Shown here in pieces: positions 22,600-34,503 of a stretch of DNA of 64,000 bases (its first letter is position 1; each line of letters opens with the position of its first letter). Under the pieces are notes generated by a model. It saw only the letters and a list, made by a program, of their open reading frames with translations, had not been told where the DNA came from and ran no database searches. Source of the stretch: Phytoseiulus persimilis (Eukaryota > Arthropoda > Arachnida > Mesostigmata > Phytoseiidae); the NCBI GenBank assembly GCA_037576195.1, contig CM075103.1, forward strand, positions 28,232,723 to 28,296,722, read 5' to 3'. Position numbers and translations under genes: made by a program.

Positions 22600-22995
22600 A
22601 TGACTCCTTCAAGGTCTGCTCTTCCGGTAGTTGCGTTGCTCGATCATTTCCGACGGCTGCGAGAACTTGCACTGGGTCGATCAGATCATTCAACTCAGAT
22701 TCTCTTGATATCATCCGAGGATCGCGGTCCTAGTCAACCGTCATGCCGATCTGCCGATGACAGTTCACGATCGGATCCGTTTTGCGTCTTCTGCAAGAAC
22801 AACAAAGCACCGAAACCTGTCTACCGGAGTCATGTCGCCAAGGACAATCGCGGTCTCGTTGTTTGCCCAGTCTTGCGACAGTTTAACTGTCCACATTGTA
22901 ACAATGGAGGAGGTGACCTGGCTCATACGGCCAACTTTTGCCCCAAAAAGCGAGCAGAATATTTGAACTCGTTTGTGAGGAAGACTCGAGAATAA
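22600..22995 (+). CDS. nanos-like: Nanos-like zinc-finger protein, copy 1
   Basis: A 131-aa protein. Residues 1-60 are Ser/Arg-rich and low in complexity. Residues 62-114 form the Nanos double zinc finger C-x2-C-x12-H-x10-C-x7-C-x2-C-x8-H-x4-C, starting CVFCKNNKAPKPVY and including GLVVCPVLRQFNCP. Nanos proteins bind mRNA, usually with Pumilio, and recruit the CCR4-NOT deadenylase to silence germline and patterning transcripts in the cytoplasm. That role is inferred here from the finger alone. The canonical second finger has seven residues between its second Cys and the His; here there are eight. This copy is the most divergent (RRLRELALGRSDHS, PHCNN, SFVRKTRE), has a unique 5' flank, and its stop is followed by TCGG rather than forming AATAAA. 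It may be the founder. Confidence 0.85.
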   Translation: MTPSRSALPVVALLDHFRRLRELALGRSDHSTQILLISSEDRGPSQPSCRSADDSSRSDPFCVFCKNNKAPKPVYRSHVAKDNRGLVVCPVLRQFNCPHCNNGGGDLAHTANFCPKKRAEYLNSFVRKTRE

Positions 22996-23810
22996 TCGGT
23001 CCCTAACTGCTCATTCGAAGCGAGGTGTAACTATACTCAACAGACATCTTCGAGCATACGACGATTTTGGTTTCTGAATATCTTCAGCAGACCGGTTACC
23101 GACTCAGATTTGCCGCGAAGGTCGTTGGGACTTCCGACGCCAGTTCTCGGAGACAATCTCCGGTTTTTTTCGCCGTCTGGTTGGAACAACGAGAGGGTCC
23201 GAATTCAGCGGTCAACATAAAACCAGCACAGCGGTAACAAGTATCCCCAAAAACTGCTAAGGGTTAATCTGTAGCTACTCACGAGGAATGAGCCGATTCT
23301 CAAATGGGGATATCCTATGCTATCTTTTAAAAGTATAAGACACCAATTCCAGCCTCATTAAAAGTTTGATGAGGCTGAGAAACGCTGGAACTGTTCCCCA
23401 GAGATCGCAGCTCACTTCTGAAATAAATGTACCCCGAGGGGAAACGCCTGCGCTCAACTCAGTTCTGCTGGACGGGATCGAGGGATTTTGAGAACTCGTT
23501 GTTGAGCAAGAAAGTACCGGCAAGAACGTCCCTTACTGTTCGGTGCCCGGCTCCGAGGAATGCTCACGTGATCTTTTGCTTGAGCCCTCTACAACCCTCT
23601 CCAAGCGATGATCTCCTTGGAGCTTGACGAGGTTTTTCGAAGTCAGAAGGTTTGTGGCTGATCTCGGCTTCGGATCGTTAATTGTTGACCATCATCCACT
23701 CTTAGCAACTAGAATGCAGAGACGAGACTCAGAGACTGGTTTGGGACGGTACGTAATGTCTCGACCGTCGCTCTCCTCATCGTAAGGCACCTCACACAAA
23801 AGGCTCATCG

Positions 23811-24206
23811 ATGACTCTTTCCAGGTCCGCTCTTCCAGTGGATGCGTTGCTCGATCAGTTCCGACGGCTGCAAGAACTTGTACAAGGTCGATCGGAGTAT
23901 TCTACTCAGGTCCATGCAAGATCATCCGAGGATTGCGGTCCCAGTCAACCGTCAAGCCGATCTGTCGATGACAGTTCACGATCCAATTCGTTTTGCGTCT
24001 TCTGCAAGAACAACAAAGCACCGAAACCCGTGTACCGGAGTCATGTCGCCAAGGACAATCGCGGTCTCGTTGTTTGCCCAGTCTTGCGACAGTTCAACTG
24101 CCCCTATTGTAACAATGGAGGAGGTGATCTAGCCCACACTACTAACTTTTGCCCCAAAAAGCGAGCAGATTATCTGAACTCGTTTCTGAGGAAGACCCGA
24201 GAATAA
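23811..24206 (+). CDS. nanos-like: Nanos-like zinc-finger protein, copy 2
   Basis: Intact 131-aa copy with all eight zinc ligands. It differs from copy 3 at one residue: HTTNF instead of HTANF, just before the last Cys. N-terminal type 'LVQGRSEYSTQVHARSS ... SSRSVDDSSRSNSF'. Its stop codon TAA lies inside AATAAA. Confidence 0.85.
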   Translation: MTLSRSALPVDALLDQFRRLQELVQGRSEYSTQVHARSSEDCGPSQPSSRSVDDSSRSNSFCVFCKNNKAPKPVYRSHVAKDNRGLVVCPVLRQFNCPYCNNGGGDLAHTTNFCPKKRADYLNSFLRKTRE

Positions 24207-25617
24207 AGTACCGAAGTATCGACTACATCAGGTGTCTTTTTTGGCGTCTTTTTCCGTTGATGCTGGAACGAGGAAGCAGCCCCAATGCTGATAAACGTTT
24301 ATGCTGTTTGAGCAGCATCGTCGGAGACATGAGAGTTGTTCGCGGGGATAAAACTTATTCTTTATTCAATGAAACGATGAGAACGAGCGCGTTGACGGAG
24401 GCCACCGTCTCAGCCTGTTCCGGCAAGGAGCTCCCCGGCAGGTAGCGATCCCCTGACTGCCGCTCTGTCGCAGAGATTGTTCTCCACAACCTATCAAGTG
24501 TCGACTCGCTCTGAATAGCGAATCGAGCCGAAGATTCGGTGAGCAAGAACCTACAGGTCTCGTGCGCAGTCCTATCTAAATATCGACTTTAAGAAGATAT
24601 CCCTACCGTTCAGGGCGAGCGGTGAGAACTGCGATTTTTTCCTGAATGAGCAAACTCCTTGTTCTGCTCGCAGTCCTCGTAATATATCTCCCTCTCGAAT
24701 GGCTCCACAATCCTTTAAGGTCCACTGCAGTTGGTTTGTATACTTAGTTCTCCTTCGTTAAGCCTCTCCACAGAGAATTCGTCCGAGCGGCGAATTTCAT
24801 AGCCCCGACTGCTCATTCGAAATGAGGTTTAACTATACTCAACAGATGTCTTCGAGCATACGTCTATTTCGGTCTCTGAATATCTCCAGAAAACCGGTTA
24901 TCGACTCAGATTTGCGGCGAAGGTCGTTGGGACTTCCGCCGCCAGTTCTTGGAGACAATCTCCGGATCTTTTCGCCGTCTTGTTGGAACAACGAGAGGGT
25001 CCGGATCCAGCGTTTAACACAAAACCAGCACAGCGGTAACAAGTATCCCCAAAAACTGCTCAGGGTTAATCTGTAGCTACTCACGAGGAATGAGCCGATT
25101 CTCAAATGGGGATATCCTATGCTATATTTTAAAAGTATGAGACACCGATTCCAGCCTCATAAAAAGTTTGGTGAGGCTGAGAAACGCTGGAACTGTTCCC
25201 CAGAGATCGGAGCTCTCTTCCAGAAGAAATGCTCCCCGAGGGGAACGCCTGCGCTCAACTCAGTTCTGCTGGACGGCTTCGCGATCGACGGATTTTGAGA
25301 ACTCGTTGTTGAGCAAGAAAGTACCGGCAAGAACGTCCCTTACTGTTCGGTGCCCGGCTCCGAGAAATGCTCACGTGATCTTTTGCTTGAGCCCTCTACA
25401 ACCCTCTCCAAGCGATGATCTCCTTGGAGCTTGATGAGTTTTTTCGAAGTCAGAAGGTTTGTGGCTGATCTCGGCTTCGGATCGTTAATTGTTGACCATC
25501 ATCCACTCTTAGCAACTAGAATGCAGAGACGAGACTCAGAGACTGGTTTGGGACGGTACGTAATGTCTCGACCGTCGCTCTCCTCATCGTAAGGCACCTC
25601 ACACAAAAGGCTCATCG

Positions 25618-26013
25618 ATGACTCTTTCCAGGTCCGCTCTTCCAGTGGATGCGTTGCTCGATCAGTTCCGACGGCTGCAAGAACTTGTACAAGGTCGATC
25701 GGAGTATTCTACTCAGGTCCATGCAAGATCATCCGAGGATTGCGGTCCCAGTCAACCGTCAAGCCGATCTGTCGATGACAGTTCACGATCCAATTCGTTT
25801 TGCGTCTTCTGCAAGAACAACAAAGCACCGAAACCCGTGTACCGGAGTCATGTCGCCAAGGACAATCGCGGTCTCGTTGTTTGCCCAGTCTTGCGACAGT
25901 TCAACTGCCCTTATTGTAACAATGGAGGAGGTGATCTAGCCCACACTGCTAACTTTTGCCCCAAAAAGCGAGCAGATTATCTGAACTCGTTTCTGAGGAA
26001 GACCCGAGAATAA
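25618..26013 (+). CDS. nanos-like: Nanos-like zinc-finger protein, copy 3
   Basis: Intact 131-aa copy. Its whole unit is almost identical to unit 2 at a distance of 1807 bp, a sign of a recent single-unit duplication. The stop overlaps AATAAA. Confidence 0.85.
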   Translation: MTLSRSALPVDALLDQFRRLQELVQGRSEYSTQVHARSSEDCGPSQPSSRSVDDSSRSNSFCVFCKNNKAPKPVYRSHVAKDNRGLVVCPVLRQFNCPYCNNGGGDLAHTANFCPKKRADYLNSFLRKTRE

Positions 26014-27424
26014 AGTACCGAAGTATCGACTACATCAGGTGTCTTTTTTGGCGTCTTTTTCCGTTGATGCTGGAACGAGGAAGCAGCCCCAATGCTGATA
26101 AACGTTTATCCTGTTTGAGCAGCATCGTCGGAGACATGAGAGTTGTTCGCGGGGATAAAACTTATTCTTTATTCAATGAAACGATGAGAACGAGCGCGTT
26201 GACGGAGACCACCGTCTCAGCCTGTTCCGGCAAGGAGCTCCCCGGCAGGTAGCGATCCCCTGACTGCCGCTCTGTCGCAGAGATTGTTCTCCACAACCTA
26301 TCAAGTGTCGACTCGCTCTGAATAGCGAATCGAGCCGAAGATTCGGTGAGCAAGAACCTACAGGTTTCGTGCGTAGTCCTATCTAAATATCGACTTTAAG
26401 AAGATATCCCTACCGTTCAGGGCGAGCGGTGAGAACTGCGATTTTTTCCTGAATGAGCAAACTCCTTGTTCTGCTCGCAGTCCACGTAATATATCTCCCT
26501 CTCGAATGGCTCCACAATCCTTTAAGGTCCACTGCAGTTGGTTTGTATACTTAGTTCTCCTTCGTTAAGCCTCTCGACAGAGAATTCGTCCGAGCGGCGA
26601 ATTTCATAGCCCCGACTGCTCATTCGAAATGAGGTTTAACTATACTCAACAGATGTCTTCGAGCATACGTCGATTTCGGTCTCTGAATATCTCCAGAAAA
26701 CCGGTTATCGACTCAGATTTGCGGCGAAGGTCGTTGGGACTTCCGCCGCCAGTTCTTGGAGACAATCTCCGGATCTTTTCGCCGTCTTGTTGGAACAACG
26801 AGAGGGTCCGGATCCAGCGTTTAACACAAAACCAGCACAGCGGTAACAAGTATCCCCAAAAACTGCTCAGGGTTAATCTGTAGCTACTCACGAGGAATGA
26901 GCCGATTCTCAAATGGGGATATCCTATGCTATTTTTTAAAAGTATGAGACACCGATTCCAGCCTCATAAAAAGTTTGGTGAGGCTGAGAAACGCTGGAAC
27001 TGTTCCCCAGAGATCGGAGCTCTCTTCCAGAAGAAATGCTCCCCGAGGGGAACGCCTGCGCTCAACTCAGTTCTGCTGGACGGCTTCACGATCGACGAAT
27101 TCTGAGAGCTCGTTGTTGAACAGGAAAGTACCGGCGAGAACGTCCCTCACTGTTCGGTGCCCGGCTCCGAGAAATGCTCACGTGATCTTCTGCGTGAGCT
27201 CTCCACAACCCTCTCCCAGCGATGATCTCGTTGGAGCTTGACGAGGTTTTTCGAAGTCAGAAGGTTTGTGGCTGATCTCGGCTTCAGATCGTTTATTGTT
27301 GACCATCATCCACTCCAAGCAACGAGAATGCAGAGACGAGACTCAGTGACTGGTTTGGGACGGTACGTATTGTCTCGACCGTCGCTCTCCTCATCGTAAG
27401 GCACCTCTCACAAAAGGCTCATCG

Positions 27425-27820
27425 ATGGCTCCTTCCAGGTCTGCTCTTCCAGTGGATGCGTTGCTCGATCAGTTCCGACGGCTGCAAGAACTTGTACAAG
27501 GTCGATCGGAGTGTTCTACTCAGGTCCATGCAAGATCATCCGAGGATTGCGGTCCCAGTCAACCGTCATGCCGATCTGTCGATGACAGTTCACGATCGAA
27601 TTCGTTTTGCGTCTTCTGCAAGAACAACAAAGCACCGAAACCCGTGTACCGGAGTCATGTCGCCAAGGACAATCGCGGTCTCGTTGTTTGCCCAGTCTTG
27701 CGACAGTTCAACTGCCCTTATTGTAACAATGGAGGAGGTGATCTAGCCCACACTGCTAACTTTTGCCCCAAAAAGCGAGCAGATTATCTGAACTCGTTTC
27801 TGAGGAAGACCCGAGAATAA
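27425..27820 (+). CDS. nanos-like: Nanos-like zinc-finger protein, copy 4
   Basis: Intact copy beginning MAPSRSALP rather than MTLSRSALP, with ECSTQV and SCRSV in the linker. The protein is identical to copy 14, 17.9 kb away. The 3' flank carries a ~126-bp deletion around 27955, which makes this unit 1681 bp. Confidence 0.85.
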   Translation: MAPSRSALPVDALLDQFRRLQELVQGRSECSTQVHARSSEDCGPSQPSCRSVDDSSRSNSFCVFCKNNKAPKPVYRSHVAKDNRGLVVCPVLRQFNCPYCNNGGGDLAHTANFCPKKRADYLNSFLRKTRE

Positions 27821-29105
27821 AGTACCGAAGTATCGACTACATGAGGTGTCTTTTTTGGCTTCTTTTTCCGTTGATGCTGGAACGAGGAAGCAGCCCCAAT
27901 GCTGATAAACGTTTATCCTGTTTGAGCAGCAGCGTCGGAGACATGGGAGTTGTTCACAGAGATTGTTCTCCATAACCTATCAAGTGTCGACTCGCTCCGA
28001 ATAGCGAAACGGGCCGAAGATTCGGTGGGCGAGAACCTACAGGTTTCGTACACAGTCCTATATGAAGATAGACTTCTAGAAGGTATCTCTACCGTTCAGG
28101 GCGAGCAGTGCGAACTGCGACTTTTCCTAAATAAGCAAACTCCCTGATTTGCTCGCAGTCTTCGTGATATATCTTTCTCTTGAACGGCTCAACAGTCCTT
28201 GAAGGTCCACTGGAGTTGATTTGTATACGCCGTTCTCCTTCGTTCAGCCTCTCCACAAGAGAATTCGTCCGAGCGGCACAATTCACAGTCCCTGACTGCT
28301 CATTCGAAGCGAGGTTTAACTATACTCAACAGATATCTTCGAGCCCACGTCGATTTCGGTCTCTGAATATCTCCAGAAAACCGGTTATCGACTCAGATTT
28401 GCCGCGAAGGTCGTTGGGACTTCCGCCGCCAGTTCTTGGAGACAATCTCCGGATCTTTTCGCCGTCTTGTTGGAACAACGAGAGGGTCTGAATTCAGCGT
28501 TTAACATAAAACCAGCACAGCGGTAACAAGTATCCCCAAAAACTGCTCAGGGTTAATCTGTAGCTGCTCACGAAGAATGAGCCGATTCTCAAATGGGGAT
28601 ATCCTATGCTATTTTTTAAAAGTATGAGACACCGATTCCAGCCTCATTAAAAGTTTGGTGAGGCTGAGAAACGCTGGAACTGTTCCCCAGAGATCGGAGC
28701 TCTCTTCCAGAAGAAATGCTCCCCGAGGGGGAACGCCTGCGCTCAACTCGGTTCTGCTGGACGGCTTCGCGATCGACGGATTTTGAGAACTCGTTGTTGA
28801 GCAGGAAAGTACCAGCGAGAACGTCCCTCACTGTTCGGTACCCGGCTCCGAGAAATGCTCACATGATCTTCTGCGTGAGCTCTCTACAACCCTCTCCCAG
28901 CGATGATCCCGTTGGAGCTTGACGAGGTCTCTCGAAGTCAGAAGGTTTGTGGCTGATCTCGGCTTCAGATCGTTAATTGTTGACCATCATCCACTCTCAG
29001 CACTGAGAATGCAGAGACGAGACTCAGAGACTGGTTTGGGACGGTACGTAATGTCTCGACCGTCGCTCTCCTCATCGTTAGGCACCTCACACAAAAGGTT
29101 CATCG

Positions 29106-29501
29106 ATGACTCTTTCCAGGTCTGCTCTTCCAGTGGATGCGTTGCTCGATCAGTTCCGACGGCTGCAAGAACTTGCACAAGGTCGATCGGAGTATTCTAC
29201 TCAGGTCCATCCAAGATCATCCGAGGATTGCGGTCCCAGTCAACCGTCAAGCCGATCTGTCGATGACACTTCACGATCGGATCCGTTTTGCGTCTTCTGC
29301 AAGAACAACAGAGCACCGAAACCTGTCTACCGGGGTCATGTCGCCAAGGACAATCGTGGTCTTGTTGTTTGCCCGGTCTTGCGACAGTTCAACTGCCCAT
29401 ATTGTAACAATGGAGGAGGTGATCTGGCCCATACTGCCAACTTTTGCCCCAGAAAGCGAGCAGAATATTTTAACTCGTTTCTGAGGAAGACTCGAAAATA
29501 A
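29106..29501 (+). CDS. nanos-like: Nanos-like zinc-finger protein, copy 5
   Basis: Intact copy of the 'LAQGRSEYSTQVHPRSS ... DDTSRSDPF' type. Private changes include NNRAP in place of NNKAP within the first finger and EYFNSF near the C-terminus. It shares YRGHV, CPRKRAEY and the RKTRK end with copies 13 and 15. The donor-like GTAAGG upstream of the ATG is GTTAGG here. Confidence 0.85.
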   Translation: MTLSRSALPVDALLDQFRRLQELAQGRSEYSTQVHPRSSEDCGPSQPSSRSVDDTSRSDPFCVFCKNNRAPKPVYRGHVAKDNRGLVVCPVLRQFNCPYCNNGGGDLAHTANFCPRKRAEYFNSFLRKTRK

Positions 29502-30909
29502 AGTACAAAAGTATCGACTACATAAGGTGTCTTCTTTGGCGACGTTTTCTGTTGATGCTGGAACGAGGAAGCAGCCCGAATGCTGATAAACTTTTATCCT
29601 GTTCGAGCAGCATCGTCGGAGACATGAGAGTTGTTCGCAGGGATGGAACTTATTCTTTATTCAATGAAACGATGAGAACGAGCGCGTTGACGGAGGCCAC
29701 CGTCTCAGCCTGCTCCGGCAAGGAGCTCCCCGGCGGGTAGCGATCCCCTGACTGCCGCTCTGTCGCAGAGATTGTTCTCCACAACCTATCAAGTGTCGAC
29801 TCGCTCTGAAAAGCGAATCGAGCCGAAGATTCGGTGAGCAAGAACCTACAGGTTTCGTGCGCAGTCCTATCTAAAGATCGACTTTAAGAAGATATCCCTA
29901 CCGTTCAGGGCGAGCGGTAAGAATTGGGATTTTTTCCTGAATGAGAAAACTCCCTGTTTTGCTCGCAGTCTTCGTGATATATCTTTCTCTTGAACGGCTC
30001 AACAGTCCTTGAAGGTCCACTGGAGTTGATTTGTATACGCCGTTCTCCTTCGTTCAGCCTCTCCACAGGAGAATTCGTCCGAGCGGCAAAATTCACAGTC
30101 CCTAACTGCTCATTCGAAGCGAGGTTCAACTATACTCAACAGATATCTTCGAGCATACGTCGATTTCGGTCTCTGAATATCTCCAGAAAACCGGTTATCG
30201 ACTCAGATTTGCCGCGAAGGCCGTTGGGACCTCCGCCGCCAGTTCTCGGAGACAAGCTCCGGATCGTTTCGCCGTCGGGGTGGAACAACGAGAGGTTCCG
30301 AATTCAGCGTTTAACATAAAACCAGCACAGCGGTAACAAGTATCCCCAAAAACTGCTCAGGGTTAATCTGTAGCTACTCACGAGGAATGAGCCGATTCTC
30401 AAATGGGGATATCCTATGCTATCTTTTAAAAGTACAAGACACCAATTCCAGCCTCATTAAAAGTTTGATGAGGCTGAGAAACGCTGGAACTGTTCCCCAG
30501 AGATCGCAGCTCACTTCTAAAATAAATGTACCCCGAGGGGAAACGCCTGCGCTCAACTCAGTTCTGGTGGACGGGATCGAGGGATTTTGAGAACTCGTTG
30601 TTGAGCAAGAAAGTACCGGCAAGAACGTCCCTTACTGTTCGGTGCCCGGCTCCGAGAAATGCTCACATGATCTTTTGCTTGAGCTCTCTACAACCCTCTC
30701 CAAGCGATGATCTCCTTGGAGCTTGACGAGGTTTTTCGAAGTCAGAAGGTTTGTGGCTGATCTCGGCTTCGGATCGTTAATTGTTGACCATCATCCACTC
30801 TTAGCAACGAGAATGCAGAGACGAGACTCAGAGACTGATTTGGGACGGTACGTAATGTCTCGACCGTCGCTCTCCTCATCGTAAGGCACCTCACACAAAA
30901 GGCTCATCG

Positions 30910-31305
30910 ATGACTCTTTCCAGGTCTGCTCTTCCAGTGGATGCGTTGCTCGATCAGTTCCGACGGCTGCAAGATCTTGCACAAGGTCGATCGGAGTATT
31001 CTACTCAGGTCCATCCAAGATCATCCGCGGATTGCGGTCCCAGTCAACCGTCATGCCGATCTTTCGATGACAGTTCACGATCGAATTCGTTTTGCGTCTT
31101 CTGCAAGAACAACAAAGCACCGAAACCCGTGTATCGGAGTCATGTCGCTAAGGACAATCGCGGTCTCGTTGTTTGCCCAGTCTTGCGACAGTTCAACTGC
31201 CCTTATTGTAACAATGGAGGAGGTGATCTAGCCCACACTGCTAACTTTTGCCCAAAAAAGCGAGCAGATTATCTGAACTCGTTTCTGAGGAAGACCCGAG
31301 AATAA
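30910..31305 (+). CDS. nanos-like: Nanos-like zinc-finger protein, copy 6
   Basis: Intact copy with private linker residues LQDLAQG, SSADCG and SFDDSS. From 31126 onward (first finger) it is the start of the 5.4-kb block repeated at 36528, so the two halves of this gene have different closest relatives. Confidence 0.85.
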   Translation: MTLSRSALPVDALLDQFRRLQDLAQGRSEYSTQVHPRSSADCGPSQPSCRSFDDSSRSNSFCVFCKNNKAPKPVYRSHVAKDNRGLVVCPVLRQFNCPYCNNGGGDLAHTANFCPKKRADYLNSFLRKTRE

Positions 31306-32716
31306 AGTACCGAAGTATCGACTACATCAGGTGTCTTTTTTGGCGTCTTTCTCCGTTGATGCCGGAATTAGGAAGCAGCCCGAATGCTGATAAACGTTCA
31401 ACCTGTTTGAGCAGCATCGTCGGAGACATGAGAGTTGTTCGCGGGGATAAAACTTATTCTTTATTCAATGAAACGATGAGAACGAGCGCGTTGACGGAGG
31501 CCACCGTCTCAGCCTGTTCCGGCAAGGAGCTCCCCGGCAGGTAGCGATCCCCTGACTGCCGCTCTGTCGCAGAGATTGTTCTCCACAACCTATCAAGTGT
31601 CGACTCGCTCTGAATAGCGAATCGAGCCGAAGATTCGGTGAGCAAGAACCTACAGGTTTCGTGCGTAGTCCTATCTAAATATCGACTTTAAGAAGATATC
31701 CCTACCGTTCAGGGCGAGCGGTGAGAACTGCGATTTTTTCCTGAATGAGCAAACTCCTTGTTCTGCTCGCAGTCCACGTAATATATCTCCCTCTCGAATG
31801 GCTCCACAATCCTTTAAGGTCCACTGCAGTTGGTTTGTATACTTAGTTCTCCTTCGTTAAGCCTCTCGACAGAGAATTCGTCCGAGCGGCGAATTTCATA
31901 GCCCCGACTGCTCATTCGAAATGAGGTTTAACTATACTCAACAGATGTCTTCGAGCATACGTCGATTTCGGTCTCTGAATATCTCCAGAAAACCGGTTAT
32001 CGACTCAGATTTGCGGCGAAGGTCGTTGGGACTTCCGCCGCCAGTTCTTGGAGACAATCTCCGGATCTTTTCGCCGTCTTGTTGGAACAACGAGAGGGTC
32101 CGGATCCAGCGTTTAACACAAAACCAGCACAGCGGTAACAAGTATCCCCAAAAACTGCTCAGGGTTAATCTGTAGCTACTCACGAGGAATGAGCCGATTC
32201 TCAAATGGGGATATCCTATGCTATTTTTTAAAAGTATGAGACACCGATTCCAGCCTCATAAAAAGTTTGGTGAGGCTGAGAAACGCTGGAACTGTTCCCC
32301 AGAGATCGGAGCTCTCTTCCACAAGAAATGCTCCCCGAGGGGAACGCCTGCGCTCAACTCAGTTCTGCTGGACGGCTTCACGATCGACGAATTCTGAGAG
32401 CTCGTTGTTGAACAGGAAAGTACCGGCGAGAACGTCCCTCACTGTTCGGTGCCCGGCTCCGAGAAATGCTCACGTGATCTTCTGCGTGAGCTCTCCACAA
32501 CCCTCTCCCAGCGATGATCTCGTTGGAGCTTGACGAGGTTTTTCGAAGTCAGAAGGTTTGTGGCTGATCTCGGCTTCAGATCGTTTATTGTTGACCATCA
32601 TCCACTACAAGCAACGAGAATGCAGAGACGAGACTCAGTGACTGGTTTGGGACGGTACGTATTGTCTCGACCGTCGCTCTCCTCATCGTAAGGCACCTCT
32701 CACAAAAGGCTCATCG

Positions 32717-33112
32717 ATGGCTCCTTCCAGGTCTGCTCTTCCAGTGGATGCGTTGCTCGATCACTTCCGACGGCTGCAAGAACTTGTACAAGGTCGATCG
32801 GAGTGTTCTACTCAGGTCCATGCAAGATCATCCGAGGATTGCGGTCCCAGTCAACCGTCATGCCGATCTGTCGATGACAGTTCACGATCGAATTCGTTTT
32901 GCGTCTTCTGCAAGAACAACAAAGCACCGAAACCCGTGTACCGGAGTCATGTCGCCAAGGACAATCGCGGTCTCGTTGTTTGCCCAGTCTTGCGACAGTT
33001 CAACTGCCCTTATTGTAACAATGGAGGAGGTGATCTAGCCCACACTGCTAACTTTTGCCCCAAAAAGCGAGCAGATTATCTGAACTCGTTTCTGAGGAAG
33101 ACTCGAAAATAA
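32717..33112 (+). CDS. nanos-like: Nanos-like zinc-finger protein, copy 7
   Basis: Intact MAPSRS-type copy with LLDHFRRL and C-terminus RKTRK. The protein is identical to copy 10, exactly 5402 bp downstream. The unit is 20 bp short because 'AAGGAGCTCCCCGGC' and neighbouring bases are missing near 33331. Confidence 0.85.
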   Translation: MAPSRSALPVDALLDHFRRLQELVQGRSECSTQVHARSSEDCGPSQPSCRSVDDSSRSNSFCVFCKNNKAPKPVYRSHVAKDNRGLVVCPVLRQFNCPYCNNGGGDLAHTANFCPKKRADYLNSFLRKTRK

Positions 33113-34503
33113 AGTACAGAAGTATCGACTACAAAAGGTGTCTTCTTTGGCGACGTTTTCTGTTGATGCTGGAGCGAGGAAGCAGCCCGAATGCTGATAA
33201 AGTTTTATCCTGTTTGAGCAGCATCGTCGGAGACATGAGAGTTGTTCGCAGGAATAAAACTTATTCTTTATTCAATGAAACGATGAGAACGAGCGCGTTG
33301 ACGGAGGCCACTGTCTCAGCCTGTTCCGGCAGGTAGCGATCCCCTGACTGCCGCTCTGTCGCAGAGATTGTTCTCCACAACCTATCAAGTGTCGACTCGC
33401 TCTCAATAGCGAATCGAGCCGAAGATTCGGTGAGCAAGAACCTACAGGTTTCGTGCGCAGTCCTATCTAAAGATCGATTTTGAGAAGATATCCCCACCGT
33501 TCAGGGCGAGCGGTGAGAACTGCGATTTTTTCCTGAATGAGCAAACTCCTTGTTCTGCTCGCAGTCCTCGTAATATATCTCCCTCTCGAATGGCTCCACA
33601 ATCCTTTAAGGTCCACTGCAGTTGGTTTGTATACTTAGTTCTCCTTCGTTAAGCCTCTCCACAGAGAATCCGTCCGAGCGGCGAATTTCACAGCCCCGAC
33701 TGCTCATTCGAAGCGAGGTTTAACTATACTCAACAGATGTCTTCGAGCATACGTCCATTTCGGTCTCTGAATATCTCCAGAAAACCGGTTATCGACTCAG
33801 ATTTGCCGCGAAGGTTGTTGAGACTTCCGCCGCCAGTTCTTGGAGACAATCTCCGGATTTTTTCGCCGTCTGGTGGGAACAACGAGAGGGTCCGAATCCA
33901 GCGTTTAACACAAAACCAGCACAGCGGTAACAAGTATCCCCAAAAACTGCTCAGGGTTAATCTGTAGCTACTCACGAAGAATAAGCCGATTCTCAAATGG
34001 GGATATCCTATGCTATTTTTTAAAAGTATGAGACACCGATTCCAGCCTCATAAAAAGTTTGGTGAGGCTGAGAAACGCTGGAACTGTTCCCCAGAGATCG
34101 CAGCTCACTTCTAAAATAAATGTACCCCGAGGGGAAACGCCTGCGCTCAACTCAGTTCTGGTGGACGGGATCGAGGGATTTTGAGAACTCGTTGTTGAGC
34201 AAGAAAGTACCGGCAAGAACGTCCCTTACTGTTCGGTGCCCGGCTCCGAGAAATGCTCACATGATCTTTTGCTTGAGCTCTCTACAACCCTCTCCAAGCG
34301 ATGATCTCCTTGGAGCTTGACGAGGTTTTTCGAAGTCAGAAGGTTTGTGGCTGATCTCGGCTTCGGATCGTTAATTGTTGACCATCATCCACTCTTAGCA
34401 ACGAGAATGCAGAGACGAGACTCAGAGACTGATTTGGGACGGTACGTAATGTCTCGACCGTCGCTCTCCTCATCGTAAGGCACCTCACACAAAAGGCTCA
34501 TCG

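Noticed and set aside
23842-24132. 96-codon frame overlapping each Nanos-like gene in +1
   Set aside because: It is a shadow of the zinc-finger gene. Its codons vary freely between copies, whereas the Nanos frame is conserved.
24839-25105. 88-codon minus-strand frame with hydrophobic N-terminus in several array units
   Set aside because: It recurs only because the units are near-identical DNA. It is broken or absent in units 1, 5, 12, 13 and 15, and has no recognised family.
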